From the NCBI RefSeq assembly GCF_900129315.1, contig NZ_FQUS01000002.1, positions 1-64,000 on the forward strand: a stretch of DNA of 64,000 bases. Reading direction: 5' to 3'. Positions 24,988-34,582 of this stretch are shown piece after piece. Source of the DNA: Fodinibius roseus. GTDB lineage: Bacteria > Bacteroidota > Rhodothermia > Balneolales > Balneolaceae. Numbering within the stretch: the stretch's first letter is position 1; every line of letters begins with the position of its first letter. The notes beneath the pieces are model-generated. The model was not told the origin of the DNA, made no database searches, and was given only the letters and a program-made list of their open reading frames with translations. The position numbers and the translations under genes were made by a program.

Positions 24988-25884
24988 ATGAAAATTTTTA
25001 TATCCGGCGGAACGGGTTTCATCGGCAGTTACCTGCGCATCATGTTGTTGCAAGAGGGACATCTGCTGACGGTGGTCACGCGCCGTCCTGAAGCGTATGA
25101 AAGCGAAACGGCCCGGAACCAGCAGTTTGTCTCCTGGGAGGATGACCTGGCTGCGGAGATGGAGCAGGCCGATGCGGTGATTAACCTGGCCGGGTCTTCT
25201 ATTTTTGGGCAGCGGTGGAATAAAGAGGTAAAAGAGCGGATCTACTCCAGCCGCATTGAGAGTACCCGGCAGCTGGTACAGGCAATCAGGGCGGCGGAAA
25301 GTCCTCCGGAAGTGATGGTATCGGCTTCCGGGGCTAATTACTACGAGGCCAAAGGAGATCAGGTGCTGGATGAGTCTGCTGAGGCCGGCGAAAATTTTCT
25401 CGCCCGGGTGTGTGTGGACTGGGAAAAGGAAGCCCGGAAGGTTACCGAAGCCGGTGTGCGCCTGACCATCTCACGCATCGGCGTGGTACTGCAGGAGGAT
25501 GGGGGAGCTCTCGACCAGATGCTGACGCCGTTCAAACTGTTTGTAGGGGGACCTATTGGCAGCGGGGACCAGTACTTTCCTTGGATTCATATGCACGACC
25601 TGTGCCGGGGGCTGCTTTTTGCCATCCGGGAAAAAAGCATGGAGGGACCCTTTAATTTGAATGCCCCCAACCCTGTAACGATGCGGACCTTTGCGGATGA
25701 GCTGGGGGACCAGCTAAATCGTCCTTCTCTGTTCAGGGTCCCCGAATTTGCCCTTCAGATCGCCATCGGGGAAGCGGCTACCCTTATCACCGAAAGCTTG
25801 CGGATGCAGCCCAAAAAACTACAGCAGCACGGATTCGAATTTCAGTATAACTACCTTACCGAAGCGCTTTCAGATATTTTATAA
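24988..25884 (+). CDS. TIGR01777-family NAD(P)-binding epimerase-like protein
   Basis: 298-aa extended SDR of the YfcH/SDR39U1 group. GGTGFIGSYL at 7-16 binds the cofactor, INLAGSSIFGQRW (about 66-78) is the family signature region, SASGANYYEAKG (about 111-122) carries the catalytic tyrosine area, and a C-terminal DUF1731-like domain ends the protein (LRMQPKKLQQHGFEFQY). The ATG at 24988 is preferred to one 11 codons upstream because it places the Rossmann strand at the N-terminus. Substrate unknown; these proteins are near-universal but poorly characterised. Confidence 0.88.
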   Translation: MKIFISGGTGFIGSYLRIMLLQEGHLLTVVTRRPEAYESETARNQQFVSWEDDLAAEMEQADAVINLAGSSIFGQRWNKEVKERIYSSRIESTRQLVQAIRAAESPPEVMVSASGANYYEAKGDQVLDESAEAGENFLARVCVDWEKEARKVTEAGVRLTISRIGVVLQEDGGALDQMLTPFKLFVGGPIGSGDQYFPWIHMHDLCRGLLFAIREKSMEGPFNLNAPNPVTMRTFADELGDQLNRPSLFRVPEFALQIAIGEAATLITESLRMQPKKLQQHGFEFQYNYLTEALSDIL

Positions 25885-25899
25885 TTATGCCGCCTTGTT

Positions 25900-27531
25900 T
25901 TATTCTTCCTCCATATAGGGATACGTCCAATCCTTCGCCGGCACGGTCGTTTCTTTGATAGAGCGGACCGACATCCAGCGCATCAGGTTGGCGGCACTGC
26001 CGGCTTTGTCGTTGGTCCCCGATTTGCGAGCGCCCCCGAACGGCTGTTGGTTGACAATGGCCGCCGTCGGCTTGTCATTGATATAGAAATTGCCGGCCGC
26101 CTGTCGCAGGTAATCCGACATCTTCTTCAGGACATGCCGGTCCCGGGCAAAAATAGCCCCGGTGAGCGCATAGGGAGAGGTGGTATCGCAAAGCTCAAGA
26201 GTCTCGTCAAGCTGATCATCTTCATAGACGTAGACCGTGAGTACCGGACCAAAGATCTCTTCTTCCATGGTCTTGAATTTCGGATCATGGGCGAGCACCA
26301 GAGTAGGCTCGACGAAATACCCTTCGGAATCGTCATAATGTCCGCCGAAGAGAACCTCCCCGTCATCGGAGTCCCTGACGTAGTCGATGTACGAGGTGAT
26401 GTTGTCGAAGGCCTTCCGATCAATGACCGCCCCCATAAAATTACTAAAGTCCTCTACATCGCCATATTTAACATCCTGAACTTCTTTCAGGAAATCATCC
26501 CTGAAATCCGGCCAGATGGATTCCGGGATATACATACGCGAGGCCGCCGAGCATTTTTGTCCCTGGTACTCATAAGCAGCCCGGATTGCAGCGACCACCA
26601 GGGCATCCACATCCGCAGAATTATGGGCAAAAATAAAATCTTTCCCGCCCGTTTCTCCGACGATCCGGGGATATGTTTTATATTGTTCAATATTTTCGGC
26701 AATGCTTTTCCACAGGTACTGGAAGGTGTTTGTAGAGCCGGTAAAGTGCAGGCCGGCGAGGAGCTCGCTTTCAATAACGGGATCTCCCACATCCGCACCG
26801 CTGCCCGGCAGAAAGTTGATGACGCCGTCCGGCATGCCTGCTTCTTTGAGCACCTTCATAATATAGTAGCTTGAATAGATCGAGGAAGTGGCCGGCTTCC
26901 ACAGCGAGACATTCCCGCACAGGGCAGGAGCCAGGGGCAGGTTGCCGGCAATGGCGGTAAAATTAAACGGGGTTACCGCAAAGATAAAGCCTTCGAGGGG
27001 ACGGTATTCCATGCGATTCCACATGCCGCCGGGCGAGTAGGGTTGTTTCTCATACAGCTCCTGCAGGTAGTAGGCGTTAAACCGCAGGAAGTCGGCCAGC
27101 TCGCCGACTGCCTCAATTTCCGACTGGTGCGGGGTTTTGGACTGTCCGAGCATCGTGGACGCATTCATTGTATAGCGATAGGGACCCGTAATGAGATCAG
27201 CGGCCTTCAAAAAAATGGAAGCCCGTTCCTCCCACGGCAGGGTCGCCCACTCCCGGCGGGCTTCCTGGGAGGCCGCTATAGCCCTCTGTACTTCTTCCTC
27301 GCCGCAGAGGTGGACATCGGCCAGCTTGTGCCGGTGATTGTGAGGCATCACGACATCCTGGAGATTTCCGGTTTTTACCTCCTGCCCCCCTATGATGGCG
27401 GGGATCTCAATTTCCTGGTTTTTCAGGTGGTCAATCTCCTCACGCAATGCCTTGCGCTCGGGCGTACCGGGAGCATAAGAATTGTAGGACTCGTTCTCGG
27501 GTTCGCGGATCTTAAAAAATGCGTTAGCCAT
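25900..27531 (-). CDS. pruA: L-glutamate gamma-semialdehyde dehydrogenase (P5C dehydrogenase)
   Basis: Second step of proline catabolism, glutamate semialdehyde plus NAD+ to glutamate. The 543-aa monofunctional enzyme belongs to the ALDH4 form also found in eukaryotes, not to the PutA fusion. Catalytic C327 lies in GQKCSA, E293 in GETGGKD, and the substrate pocket FNFTAIAGN is at 189-197. The C-terminal FGGARKSGTNDKAGS is typical. No putA/prodh gene adjoins it. It converges with the epimerase gene with only 15 bp between stops. Confidence 0.95.
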   Translation of the reverse strand: MANAFFKIREPENESYNSYAPGTPERKALREEIDHLKNQEIEIPAIIGGQEVKTGNLQDVVMPHNHRHKLADVHLCGEEEVQRAIAASQEARREWATLPWEERASIFLKAADLITGPYRYTMNASTMLGQSKTPHQSEIEAVGELADFLRFNAYYLQELYEKQPYSPGGMWNRMEYRPLEGFIFAVTPFNFTAIAGNLPLAPALCGNVSLWKPATSSIYSSYYIMKVLKEAGMPDGVINFLPGSGADVGDPVIESELLAGLHFTGSTNTFQYLWKSIAENIEQYKTYPRIVGETGGKDFIFAHNSADVDALVVAAIRAAYEYQGQKCSAASRMYIPESIWPDFRDDFLKEVQDVKYGDVEDFSNFMGAVIDRKAFDNITSYIDYVRDSDDGEVLFGGHYDDSEGYFVEPTLVLAHDPKFKTMEEEIFGPVLTVYVYEDDQLDETLELCDTTSPYALTGAIFARDRHVLKKMSDYLRQAAGNFYINDKPTAAIVNQQPFGGARKSGTNDKAGSAANLMRWMSVRSIKETTVPAKDWTYPYMEEE

Positions 27532-28061
27532 AATACTTGGGTCGGTTTGTTATCAATTATCGTATCTGTTGTTCTTTCTATATCAATATCTATTCTGTAT
27601 CAGTTGCTTACATCCTACAGAGACGTCTTTCCAAAATCGTTCTTTTGGCCAATGTCGGCCTTATCGGTCAGTTGAAATTTTCATATATGGGCGATATGCT
27701 GCGAGAGCAACCTCCCTTTCGTCTTGACCTTGAACAACATTCCCGGTTTTCAAAGACTTCTCTGACTGTTTCCACCGAATCCCTGTTGCTGCAGCGCAGA
27801 GCTGCCGGGTTGTTCTGCGTGCTACCTGGAAGCTTTTCGATCGCCCGGCATCCCGGATCTGAAATCCGGGATAAGAACGCCGCGGCGCCAAAGATGACAC
27901 AGAGCCGGTTTTCATAAAGGTCGGCCCTCCCCGGTAGCGACAGCCGCAGGGGCAGTTGCTACTGACCCCGGTTCTTCGGGTGTATGAGATTCAGGGGTAC
28001 TCTTAAAGGTACTAATTTTTTTGGGGAATTTAGAGCCCCCTGCCCATCCTTCGGACGGCTG
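27532..28061. other. intergenic region between pruA and hemG
   Basis: 530 bp. The pruA promoter should lie at 27535-27620. Repeat copy E fills 27622-27760, and an 8-bp hairpin TCCCGGAT/ATCCGGGA lies at 27851-27871. The rest is moderately GC-rich with no gene I can support. Confidence 0.5.
27622..27760 (+). repeat. intergenic TIR repeat, copy E
   Basis: GACGTCTTTCCAAAAT (27622-27637) and CGGTTTTCAAAGACTTC (27744-27760) form the terminal inverted repeat. Interior text GTTGAAATTTTCATATATGG and CGATATGCTGCGAG aligns with GTTCAAATCCTTGCATATGC and CAATATGCTGCGG of copy C. 139 bp, upstream of pruA. Confidence 0.72.
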
Positions 28062-29426
28062 TTATGTTCTCCATTGGGTCGCTCTCCGGGCGACGGTAAA
28101 GCCCGACCTGATACAGTCGGGCACAGACACGCCGTGGCGAAAATTCCCGGACAGCAGCAGCCCCGGGTACTGCTCTTCGAGCATGCTCATGGCGGACAAA
28201 TACCGGTGGTATCCCACTTCATACTGGGGAATTGCGTGCTTCCAAAACCGGTGATGGGTGAAAACAGGATCTCCTTCCACCCCCAAAAGGGTATTGAGTT
28301 CCGGAAGCAGCAGTTCCGTAAGCTCGGCCCTGGATTTCCCGGCCAGGCCGGGCTGGCGTGCTCCGCCTACAAAGCAGGTGAGCAGGTGGTGCCGGTCGGG
28401 GGCGCGGCCGGGAAAGAGGGTAGAGGAAAAGAGCATTCCCAGCGCATGATGGTGTTCAACTTCCGGTATCAGCATGCCGAATCCGTTCAGGGAATGCCGC
28501 ACCTGCTCATGGGTAAATCCCAGGGCGATCACGCTTAAGGGTACATAAGGTATGTCGGTCAGCAGGTCGAAGAGGTCGGACTCAAATATTGGGGATAGCT
28601 TGTGAGACGGCACGGTTGAAATAAGGACCTCGTGTTTTGCCTGGAAAGCATGCCCCTCCTGCTTTCCGCTGATCGTCCAGTGAGCACTGGAACGGGTAGC
28701 GGCCTGAACCTCGCAGGAGGTCCGCACCGGCTGGTCCAGTGCCCGGGCCAGCGCCCGGGGAAGCATCTGGTTGCCTTCCGTGAAAGAGACCAGGGACTTG
28801 TCGGCCGGGGATGCTGATTTCTCTTTTTCTTTCTTTTTTTTGATGAGTCCTTTCAGCAGTGAACCATGGCGCTGTTCCATCTCCCACAGGTCAGCAAACG
28901 TATGCTTGACGGACAGCTTTTTGGGATCTCCGGCATAGACGCCTGAAACAAAGGGATTTATGCCATAATCCAGGGGTTCCTGGCCCAGCCGGCGCTGTAT
29001 GAAAGAGGCGATGGACTCGTCATCCGCATCAGAGGGAGCAATAAAGGGTTCTTTTAACAGGCGCAGCTTGGCACCGGCCGAAATCAACGGTGACTTGAGA
29101 AACGTACCGATGGAAGAGGGGAGGGCTACCGGGGTGTTGTTTTGGGCGATAAAGCGTCGCCGGGCTTCACGGTTGGCCCGGATTGTATCATCTGTGAGGC
29201 TGAGCTCCCGGAGCAAATCCCAGACCTGCTGCGATTTCACCATCAGAGTATTGGGTCCTTCTTCCACCAGCCATCCATCTTGCCGGACCGACTTGATCGC
29301 CCCGCCCACTTGATCGCTTTGTTCATAGACCGTAACGGAGATCCCTTCCTTCTGCAGGGCATAGGCGGTCGTCAATCCGGAGATGCCGGCACCTAATATA
29401 CCGGCAAATGTTTTTTTATTGGTCAT
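28062..29426 (-). CDS. hemG: oxygen-dependent protoporphyrinogen oxidase (HemY/HemG-type)
   Basis: FAD enzyme oxidising protoporphyrinogen (or coproporphyrinogen) IX in heme synthesis. 454 aa with the FAD-binding GAGISGLTTAYAL near 11-23, an acidic residue at VYEQSD (about 34-39) and the C-terminal GNFRHGVSVPDCIRSG region where the family closes the FAD site. A Lys-rich insert (LIKKKKEKEKSASPADKS, about 200-217) is not usual. Its start is 29 bp from a perfect inverted repeat shared with the divergent iron-binding lipoprotein gene, suggesting common control by metal. Confidence 0.9.
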   Translation of the reverse strand: MTNKKTFAGILGAGISGLTTAYALQKEGISVTVYEQSDQVGGAIKSVRQDGWLVEEGPNTLMVKSQQVWDLLRELSLTDDTIRANREARRRFIAQNNTPVALPSSIGTFLKSPLISAGAKLRLLKEPFIAPSDADDESIASFIQRRLGQEPLDYGINPFVSGVYAGDPKKLSVKHTFADLWEMEQRHGSLLKGLIKKKKEKEKSASPADKSLVSFTEGNQMLPRALARALDQPVRTSCEVQAATRSSAHWTISGKQEGHAFQAKHEVLISTVPSHKLSPIFESDLFDLLTDIPYVPLSVIALGFTHEQVRHSLNGFGMLIPEVEHHHALGMLFSSTLFPGRAPDRHHLLTCFVGGARQPGLAGKSRAELTELLLPELNTLLGVEGDPVFTHHRFWKHAIPQYEVGYHRYLSAMSMLEEQYPGLLLSGNFRHGVSVPDCIRSGFTVARRATQWRT

Positions 29427-29449
29427 TGTGGAATAAATTCAATACTTTC
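29419..29449 (+). promoter_or_regulatory. possible promoter of the iron-binding lipoprotein gene
   Basis: TTG at 29419-29421 and TACTTTCG at 29442-29449 resemble the Bacteroidota housekeeping promoter (TTG near -33, TAnnTTTG near -7), with a spacing of 20 bases that is slightly long. If real, the transcript would start near 29456, inside the operator. Weak evidence. Confidence 0.3.
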
Positions 29450-29455
29450 GTCCTA

Positions 29456-29480
29456 CTTACTTAGAATTGGTCTAAGTAAG
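29456..29480. promoter_or_regulatory. inverted-repeat operator between hemG and iron-binding lipoprotein
   Basis: Perfect 10-bp arms CTTACTTAGA (29456-29465) and TCTAAGTAAG (29471-29480) around ATTGG. The core TTAGA-N5-TCTAA recurs in altered form before the DUF4856 operon (36960-37017). The position between two iron/heme genes and the roughly 19-25 bp dyad size suggest a DtxR/Fur-superfamily repressor site (inference). It is not a classic Fur box. Confidence 0.65.
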
Positions 29481-29549
29481 CATTATAAGTGGAATGTCCA
29501 GCCAAGCCATAATACAGATATAATATAAATGTCAAATGAAGACTCAAGT

Positions 29550-30614
29550 ATGAACATAGTAAAAGAGCTATCAAAATTAGTGACCGGTCTGTTCGTCATT
29601 CTACTGATGAGTTCTTGCGGGGAAACCAGCAGCGACCAGCTGGTGGTCTATTCAGGGAGGAGCCAGGCGCTTGTTGAGCAGCTGGTGGCCGATTTTAAAG
29701 CGGAGACCGGCGTTGACATTGAAGTCCGGTATGGAAATGATGCGGAGCTGCTGGCCGTGCTCAGTGAAGAGGGGGATCAAAGTCCCGCTGATGTGTACTG
29801 GGCCAATACAACGGGAGCCCTCGCCAATGCCTCCCAGCAGGGAAGATTGGCGACGCTACCCGACACCCTGGCCAATAAACCTGATTCCTATACTGCGGCC
29901 TCGGGAGAATGGGTGCCGGTTACGGTCCGATTTCGTGTGCTGGCGTATAATCCTTCAGCAGTAGATGCTGATGATTTGCCTGATTCGGTGCTCGACCTCC
30001 CCGAAATGAATGAGCTTGATGGACGCATAGGATGGACGCCCACCTATTCCAGCTTTTATGATTTTATGACGACCATGCGCCTGAATGAAGGAGAAGATGA
30101 CGCACGTGAGTGGCTCAATGAGATGCAGGAGCTGAATCCCAAGGCTTATAGTTCAAATACACCAATGATACAGGCTATCCTGGGCGGAGAAATAGACGTG
30201 GGACTGACAAATCATTATTATGTAATTCAGACAAAATACGGGGGGAAAGAAGGTTATTTTGAAGATCACGAACACTACGGGGAAGAAGGCCCGGATCCCG
30301 ACGCCAATATTGAGACCTATCATTTTGCCGAGGGAGATATCGGTAATTTGGCGCTGGTAACCGGGGCTTCGGTGCTGCAGACGGCTGATCATCCGGAGTT
30401 AGGCCACCGGTTCCTGGACTTCCTGCTTTCAAAAAAGGCCCAGGAGTATGCGGCCACATCCGTCAATGAATATCCGGTTATGGACAATGTAACGCTTCCG
30501 GATTATATGCTGGATGCTGAAAAAGCTATACGGTTAAGTCCCGATTATGACTACGAGCAGCTGCAGCAGCTGGAGGGGACGCTTAATCTCTTGCGTGAAG
30601 CAGGAATTATTTGA
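29550..30614 (+). CDS. iron(III) ABC transporter substrate-binding lipoprotein
   Basis: Captures ferric iron outside the cytoplasmic membrane for an ABC importer. From ATG 29550 the product is 354 aa with a lipoprotein signal (VILLMSSC, lipidated Cys at residue 23). The mature part matches FbpA/AfuA-type proteins: LVVYSGRSQALVEQLVADF, a PADVYWANTTGAL loop, NHYYVIQTKYGG with paired tyrosines suited to iron binding, and AKKAQEYAA-like C-terminal text. An ATG at 29529 adds SNEDSS before the signal and is less likely. No permease or ATPase gene follows, so the partner must be elsewhere. A terminator follows at once. Confidence 0.88.
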   Translation: MNIVKELSKLVTGLFVILLMSSCGETSSDQLVVYSGRSQALVEQLVADFKAETGVDIEVRYGNDAELLAVLSEEGDQSPADVYWANTTGALANASQQGRLATLPDTLANKPDSYTAASGEWVPVTVRFRVLAYNPSAVDADDLPDSVLDLPEMNELDGRIGWTPTYSSFYDFMTTMRLNEGEDDAREWLNEMQELNPKAYSSNTPMIQAILGGEIDVGLTNHYYVIQTKYGGKEGYFEDHEHYGEEGPDPDANIETYHFAEGDIGNLALVTGASVLQTADHPELGHRFLDFLLSKKAQEYAATSVNEYPVMDNVTLPDYMLDAEKAIRLSPDYDYEQLQQLEGTLNLLREAGII

Positions 30615-30632
30615 GCAAGTATATCCCCCAAG

Positions 30633-30663
30633 ATCCCGCATTTATAGTGCGGGATTTCTTTTA
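30633..30663 (+). terminator. terminator after the iron-binding lipoprotein gene
   Basis: 8-bp stem ATCCCGCA (30633-30640) and TGCGGGAT (30648-30655) with a 7-base loop, followed by TTCTTTT. It lies 19 bases after the stop. Confidence 0.82.
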
Positions 30664-30683
30664 GGCGAGGGGGATAGGTCTTT

Positions 30684-33173
30684 CTAAATTTGAATGCCCG
30701 CGGTAATATAAAAATTACGGATTTTGGCGGGAATAATACCCGGTCCGGGATAGCCGGTAGCACGGCGTGTAAAGTATTTTTCATTCGTCAGATTATTGAT
30801 TCCGCCTTCCAGGGTAAACCGATCGAAACGGTATTTTGCGGATAGATCCATCACCTTGTAGGAGGGGATTATTCCCTCAATAGCCGTTGGCGTTTGCCGG
30901 GCATTCGTAGCGTCGGAAAAATGCTCAGCCACATAGCTGAACTGATAAGAAGCCTCAAAGCTTCCTTGTGAAAATGTGAGACCGGTTTTGAAGTTAAAAG
31001 GGGGAACGAGTTCTACGTCATTTCCTTCGATACCCGGTTCATCCGTATTGGTATAGGTGGCTTCGATGAGTGACAAGTTGGTAAAAAGCGAAAGTCTCGC
31101 TTTGCTGTTATACCCCATAAGGGTAAAAAGGTCCGCTTCTGCAAAGGACTCGATCCCGTAGATGCCGGCATCCGCTATGTTAGTTCGATAGCGAAAGGTG
31201 CGTTCGACCAGATTGTTGAATTTGGGGTTGGGTTCGGTGCGCAACACGGTGCCGATACGATCTTCATAGGAAAGATGAAAAGCAGTCAAATCATAGCTGA
31301 ACAGCTTACCAACCTGTCCGCGAATACCGAGATCCACATTGAAACCGCGCTCATCCTGAATATCGGGATCTACTTCGAGACTGCCTATATCAACGCGGAT
31401 GTCGTTGAAGTTGATGGCCCGGTAGTTTTGTGAAAAGTTGCCATATATTTCGAGCTGTCTGCCGGGACGATAACTCGATCCTATGCCAAAAAACAGAAAA
31501 GATCGATCCCTGCTCCGCTGCTCTGCAATGCGCTCATCCACCAAAATGTTACCAGCCAGATCACGGACGATATTTCGGTAGTACCCTTCAGCTTCGGTCC
31601 TGATATATTCGAAGCGGGCGCCGGGTGTAATACTGAATTTGGGCGTAATATTAAAAATATTTTCTACGAATACTGACCGGTTTTGACTCGGCAAGTCAAA
31701 ATCAGAGCCCGTTACGTTATCCGGATTCAGGTAGCGAAACGTGGGATCGCTGCCATCTCCGCCGCTGCCCTGCCGCCGGTGCGTATAGCCGTTATAGAAT
31801 CGCGTACCTGCTAAGATGACCGAAATTCCGTCGATAAAGTGATAACGGTGAATCAGGCGGGTTTCGTTGCCCCAGTTCTCAAAATCATCTTTAAGCAGGT
31901 TTCGTTTTCCGCCATGATCGAGCCGGTCGATGCGCTGGAGGTTTCCGAGGGCATCACGTCCCCCGAGCAACCCGAAAAAACGGGTATTGAGCCTGGTCAT
32001 GCTGCTGAAGTCGTAATCGGCTTTTAGCGCAAAAAGATTCCAGTTAACGCGGAACCAATTACGATCGCGATTCGACTGACTGGGATCATCCCGGAACTGG
32101 GCGTCGGTCAGTCCCCCGGGCTGATGCGCCAGGTAATACATGTAGGTATATTCTGGCGTGATGGTAAGATCTGGTGTGAGATCGAGATCGAACGAGAGAT
32201 ATGCGGTGTGCTGATCCAGCTCGGCGTTCGGCCGCCAGCCGTCGCTGGTTTTGTATTGATAAAACCCGTAGTAGCCTATCTCATCAATGGTACCGCCCAC
32301 GCTGTTAAAGGAGTTGAATAATCCGAAGGAGCCATACGACTGTTTACTGCTGAACCGGAAAGGGGTGTTATCGGGACCATCTTTAAATTCAAAATTGAGC
32401 ATACCTCCAAACTGCGTGCCGTACTGCAGCGACGCGGCCCCGCGTATGATTTCAATTCGTTCAAGAGCCTGGACTGGGGGGGTGTAATAGCTTTCGGGAT
32501 AGCCAAGCGCATCGGCGGCAATATCGTATCCATTTTGGCGGGTGTTGAAGTTAGAATTGCGCTTGGGACTCAGGCCACGTCCCCCTACGCTGGTTTGGAC
32601 CCCTGCATCATCGGTTTGCCAGATATTAAGTCCCGGCACTTTGGCGTATACCTGACGGCTGTTGTTTGTCGCTTTATTGACCGTCATATCATCGATGACG
32701 AGCACCTCATTCTTTTTGCTCTCGTTGATGGTAACACCTTCAACAGATCGCAACCGGGTAATACCACTTGTACGCTCCGTTTGCCCGCCAATAACAACCT
32801 CATCCATCATATCTTCAAATTTCTCAAGCTTAAAATTTTGGACGGCATCCCTGTGATCAATCGTAATTTGTTTGGACTGCGTCCGCTTGCCCGGATAGTA
32901 GGCTATGAGCTGGTAGGGACCGGCCGATACATTTTTAATGGAATATCTACCGTTACGGTTCGTCACCGTTTTGGATTCATAGTTAAGCGGTATGGTGCGG
33001 TCGCTGCTTTGCGGCTGCTCCTCCGCAAGATATATGCTGACATTTTCAACAGGAGTTCCACTTTGGTCTGTTACGGTACCCGACAAGGTATACTGCTGGG
33101 CTAACGCCATATCGATATCGGTACAAAAAAAGATCAAGAGGATGACCAGGAAGGAGAATGTGCGATACTTCAT
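30684..33173 (-). CDS. TonB-dependent siderophore receptor, FecA-like
   Basis: Outer-membrane importer, probably for ferric citrate or a similar chelate. The product of about 829 aa has a signal peptide, a carboxypeptidase-regulatory-like domain (YTLSGTVTDQSGTPVENVSI, about 27-100), a plug domain with the TonB-box region and ERIEIIRGAASLQYGTQFGG (about 235-255), then a 22-strand barrel ending in IRNFYITAGIQI. The YTPPVQALERIEIIRG segment is typical of FecA (COG4772). ATG 33173 is chosen; a TTG eight codons upstream would abut the HTTM stop. It is the last gene of the DUF4856-imelysin-HTTM operon. Confidence 0.92.
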   Translation of the reverse strand: MKYRTFSFLVILLIFFCTDIDMALAQQYTLSGTVTDQSGTPVENVSIYLAEEQPQSSDRTIPLNYESKTVTNRNGRYSIKNVSAGPYQLIAYYPGKRTQSKQITIDHRDAVQNFKLEKFEDMMDEVVIGGQTERTSGITRLRSVEGVTINESKKNEVLVIDDMTVNKATNNSRQVYAKVPGLNIWQTDDAGVQTSVGGRGLSPKRNSNFNTRQNGYDIAADALGYPESYYTPPVQALERIEIIRGAASLQYGTQFGGMLNFEFKDGPDNTPFRFSSKQSYGSFGLFNSFNSVGGTIDEIGYYGFYQYKTSDGWRPNAELDQHTAYLSFDLDLTPDLTITPEYTYMYYLAHQPGGLTDAQFRDDPSQSNRDRNWFRVNWNLFALKADYDFSSMTRLNTRFFGLLGGRDALGNLQRIDRLDHGGKRNLLKDDFENWGNETRLIHRYHFIDGISVILAGTRFYNGYTHRRQGSGGDGSDPTFRYLNPDNVTGSDFDLPSQNRSVFVENIFNITPKFSITPGARFEYIRTEAEGYYRNIVRDLAGNILVDERIAEQRSRDRSFLFFGIGSSYRPGRQLEIYGNFSQNYRAINFNDIRVDIGSLEVDPDIQDERGFNVDLGIRGQVGKLFSYDLTAFHLSYEDRIGTVLRTEPNPKFNNLVERTFRYRTNIADAGIYGIESFAEADLFTLMGYNSKARLSLFTNLSLIEATYTNTDEPGIEGNDVELVPPFNFKTGLTFSQGSFEASYQFSYVAEHFSDATNARQTPTAIEGIIPSYKVMDLSAKYRFDRFTLEGGINNLTNEKYFTRRATGYPGPGIIPAKIRNFYITAGIQI

Positions 33174-33193
33174 TATTAATGCTGACTTCTGAA

Positions 33194-34576
33194 TCAATTT
33201 TGTTGATTTTCGTTAAAAGGGAGAATCCAGTTTTTATGAGTAAATCCGCGTTCCTGTTTGGTTAGGTCTGCCTTGGGATCAATCAGAAGCTGACTTCGAC
33301 GCCCGTTGAGCGTTACATAAGTTTCAGCCGTTATTTTGACATCGTTAATACCCTGCTTGCGATACTTTTCTTCAAGATGATGGGCAAACTGGAGAATCAT
33401 ATCTGGCTGGGTGGACATCATTTTTTCCTGGTTGGGCGTCAGGTAGTCATAGTTTTGAACCTGCCAGCGGCGATCACTCTCCGGTTCTTTAATGTGAAAA
33501 GTAATGTGTCCCGCTTTTTCCATCAGCATAACGCGCCAGGAGAAACGGTATCCCTGCTCCGTCCAGAACAGGTTGCCGGGATATAAGGCAAAACGCAGCG
33601 GCAGCAAAAGCTGGAGTATAAAATGAATGCCGAGAATCCCGGCTATAATGGTATTACTGCTTTTGCTGAACTGAAAATGTTTCTGCTGGCTCGGGATTGA
33701 GGCTGAAAATGATAATGGCAGATACCTTTTCAGGCCGGATACAGCTGTAATAATCTTTTTGTGAAAATCGGCAGGAAAAAAAATGAGCGTGCATAAAATC
33801 ATGATAAAGGGAAACATTCCGATCTGGAACAGGAAATAGGTCATCATGTGGAAGATGATAACCGTTATGTAGGCAAAAAAGCGGGTGGGCTTCCAGAGCA
33901 GAAAGAAGGCAATAGTGAGATCATAAACCGCACCGGCCCAGCTGAAAATGTAGGCGGTGGAAGTATATTCCAGCAGGGGACCAATAATCGGGAGGTCGGC
34001 CCTGGCGGGCAGCCAGATCCGCATGGGCATGGCGTTGATCAGCCAGTCTGGATTTAGTTTGGCCGCCCCGGCAAAAAAGTAAACGAGCCCGAGCTGTAGT
34101 TTGAATATGTTGATGGTCCAGGCCGCCACGTATTCCCTGCGAATAGCGGGCTTGCGAAGCACATCCAGCGAGAAACTACGGTTGGCCGGAACCCATATCA
34201 GCAGAAAGCTGATAATGCTTACAAAATAATAGTGGTTGAGATAGTTGGTTTTGTCGATGAGCTCCACATACGTAAAGCACAGGAAAAAAAGGATGATTCC
34301 GATGCGGTAACAGCAGCCCAGCATGACCGACAGGGCCGCGAGTCCCATTACCAAAAAAAGCAGGTACATCCCGGTTTCACCCGGCGGAGTAACCCAGTCA
34401 AAGCCGTAGTAGGTGAAGAAATAGTCCGGTTCTACGTACAGCTCATAGATCCACCCCTTGAGCGCAAAGCGGATGACGCTCACCAGCATGATGAATCCGA
34501 AGAGGAAACGGAAAACCGCCAGGGGAGCAATGGAAACCTGCGATGTAATATGCTTTTTTACGGCCTCCGGGATCAT
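33194..34576 (-). CDS. HTTM-domain membrane protein (vitamin K gamma-carboxylase-like)
   Basis: 460 aa with at least eight transmembrane helices between about 20 and 330, followed by a soluble C-terminal part of about 130 residues. The family (HTTM) shares a fold with vitamin K-dependent gamma-carboxylase; bacterial members have no settled activity. The pattern PLAVFRFLFGFIMLVSVIRF near the N-terminus and the FYTYYGFDWV-like lumenal segment are typical. In Bacteroidota it commonly sits between imelysin and TonB receptor genes, as here. It starts 6 bp after the imelysin stop, so they are coupled. Confidence 0.85.
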   Translation of the reverse strand: MIPEAVKKHITSQVSIAPLAVFRFLFGFIMLVSVIRFALKGWIYELYVEPDYFFTYYGFDWVTPPGETGMYLLFLVMGLAALSVMLGCCYRIGIILFFLCFTYVELIDKTNYLNHYYFVSIISFLLIWVPANRSFSLDVLRKPAIRREYVAAWTINIFKLQLGLVYFFAGAAKLNPDWLINAMPMRIWLPARADLPIIGPLLEYTSTAYIFSWAGAVYDLTIAFFLLWKPTRFFAYITVIIFHMMTYFLFQIGMFPFIMILCTLIFFPADFHKKIITAVSGLKRYLPLSFSASIPSQQKHFQFSKSSNTIIAGILGIHFILQLLLPLRFALYPGNLFWTEQGYRFSWRVMLMEKAGHITFHIKEPESDRRWQVQNYDYLTPNQEKMMSTQPDMILQFAHHLEEKYRKQGINDVKITAETYVTLNGRRSQLLIDPKADLTKQERGFTHKNWILPFNENQQN

Positions 34577-34582
34577 GGTCTG

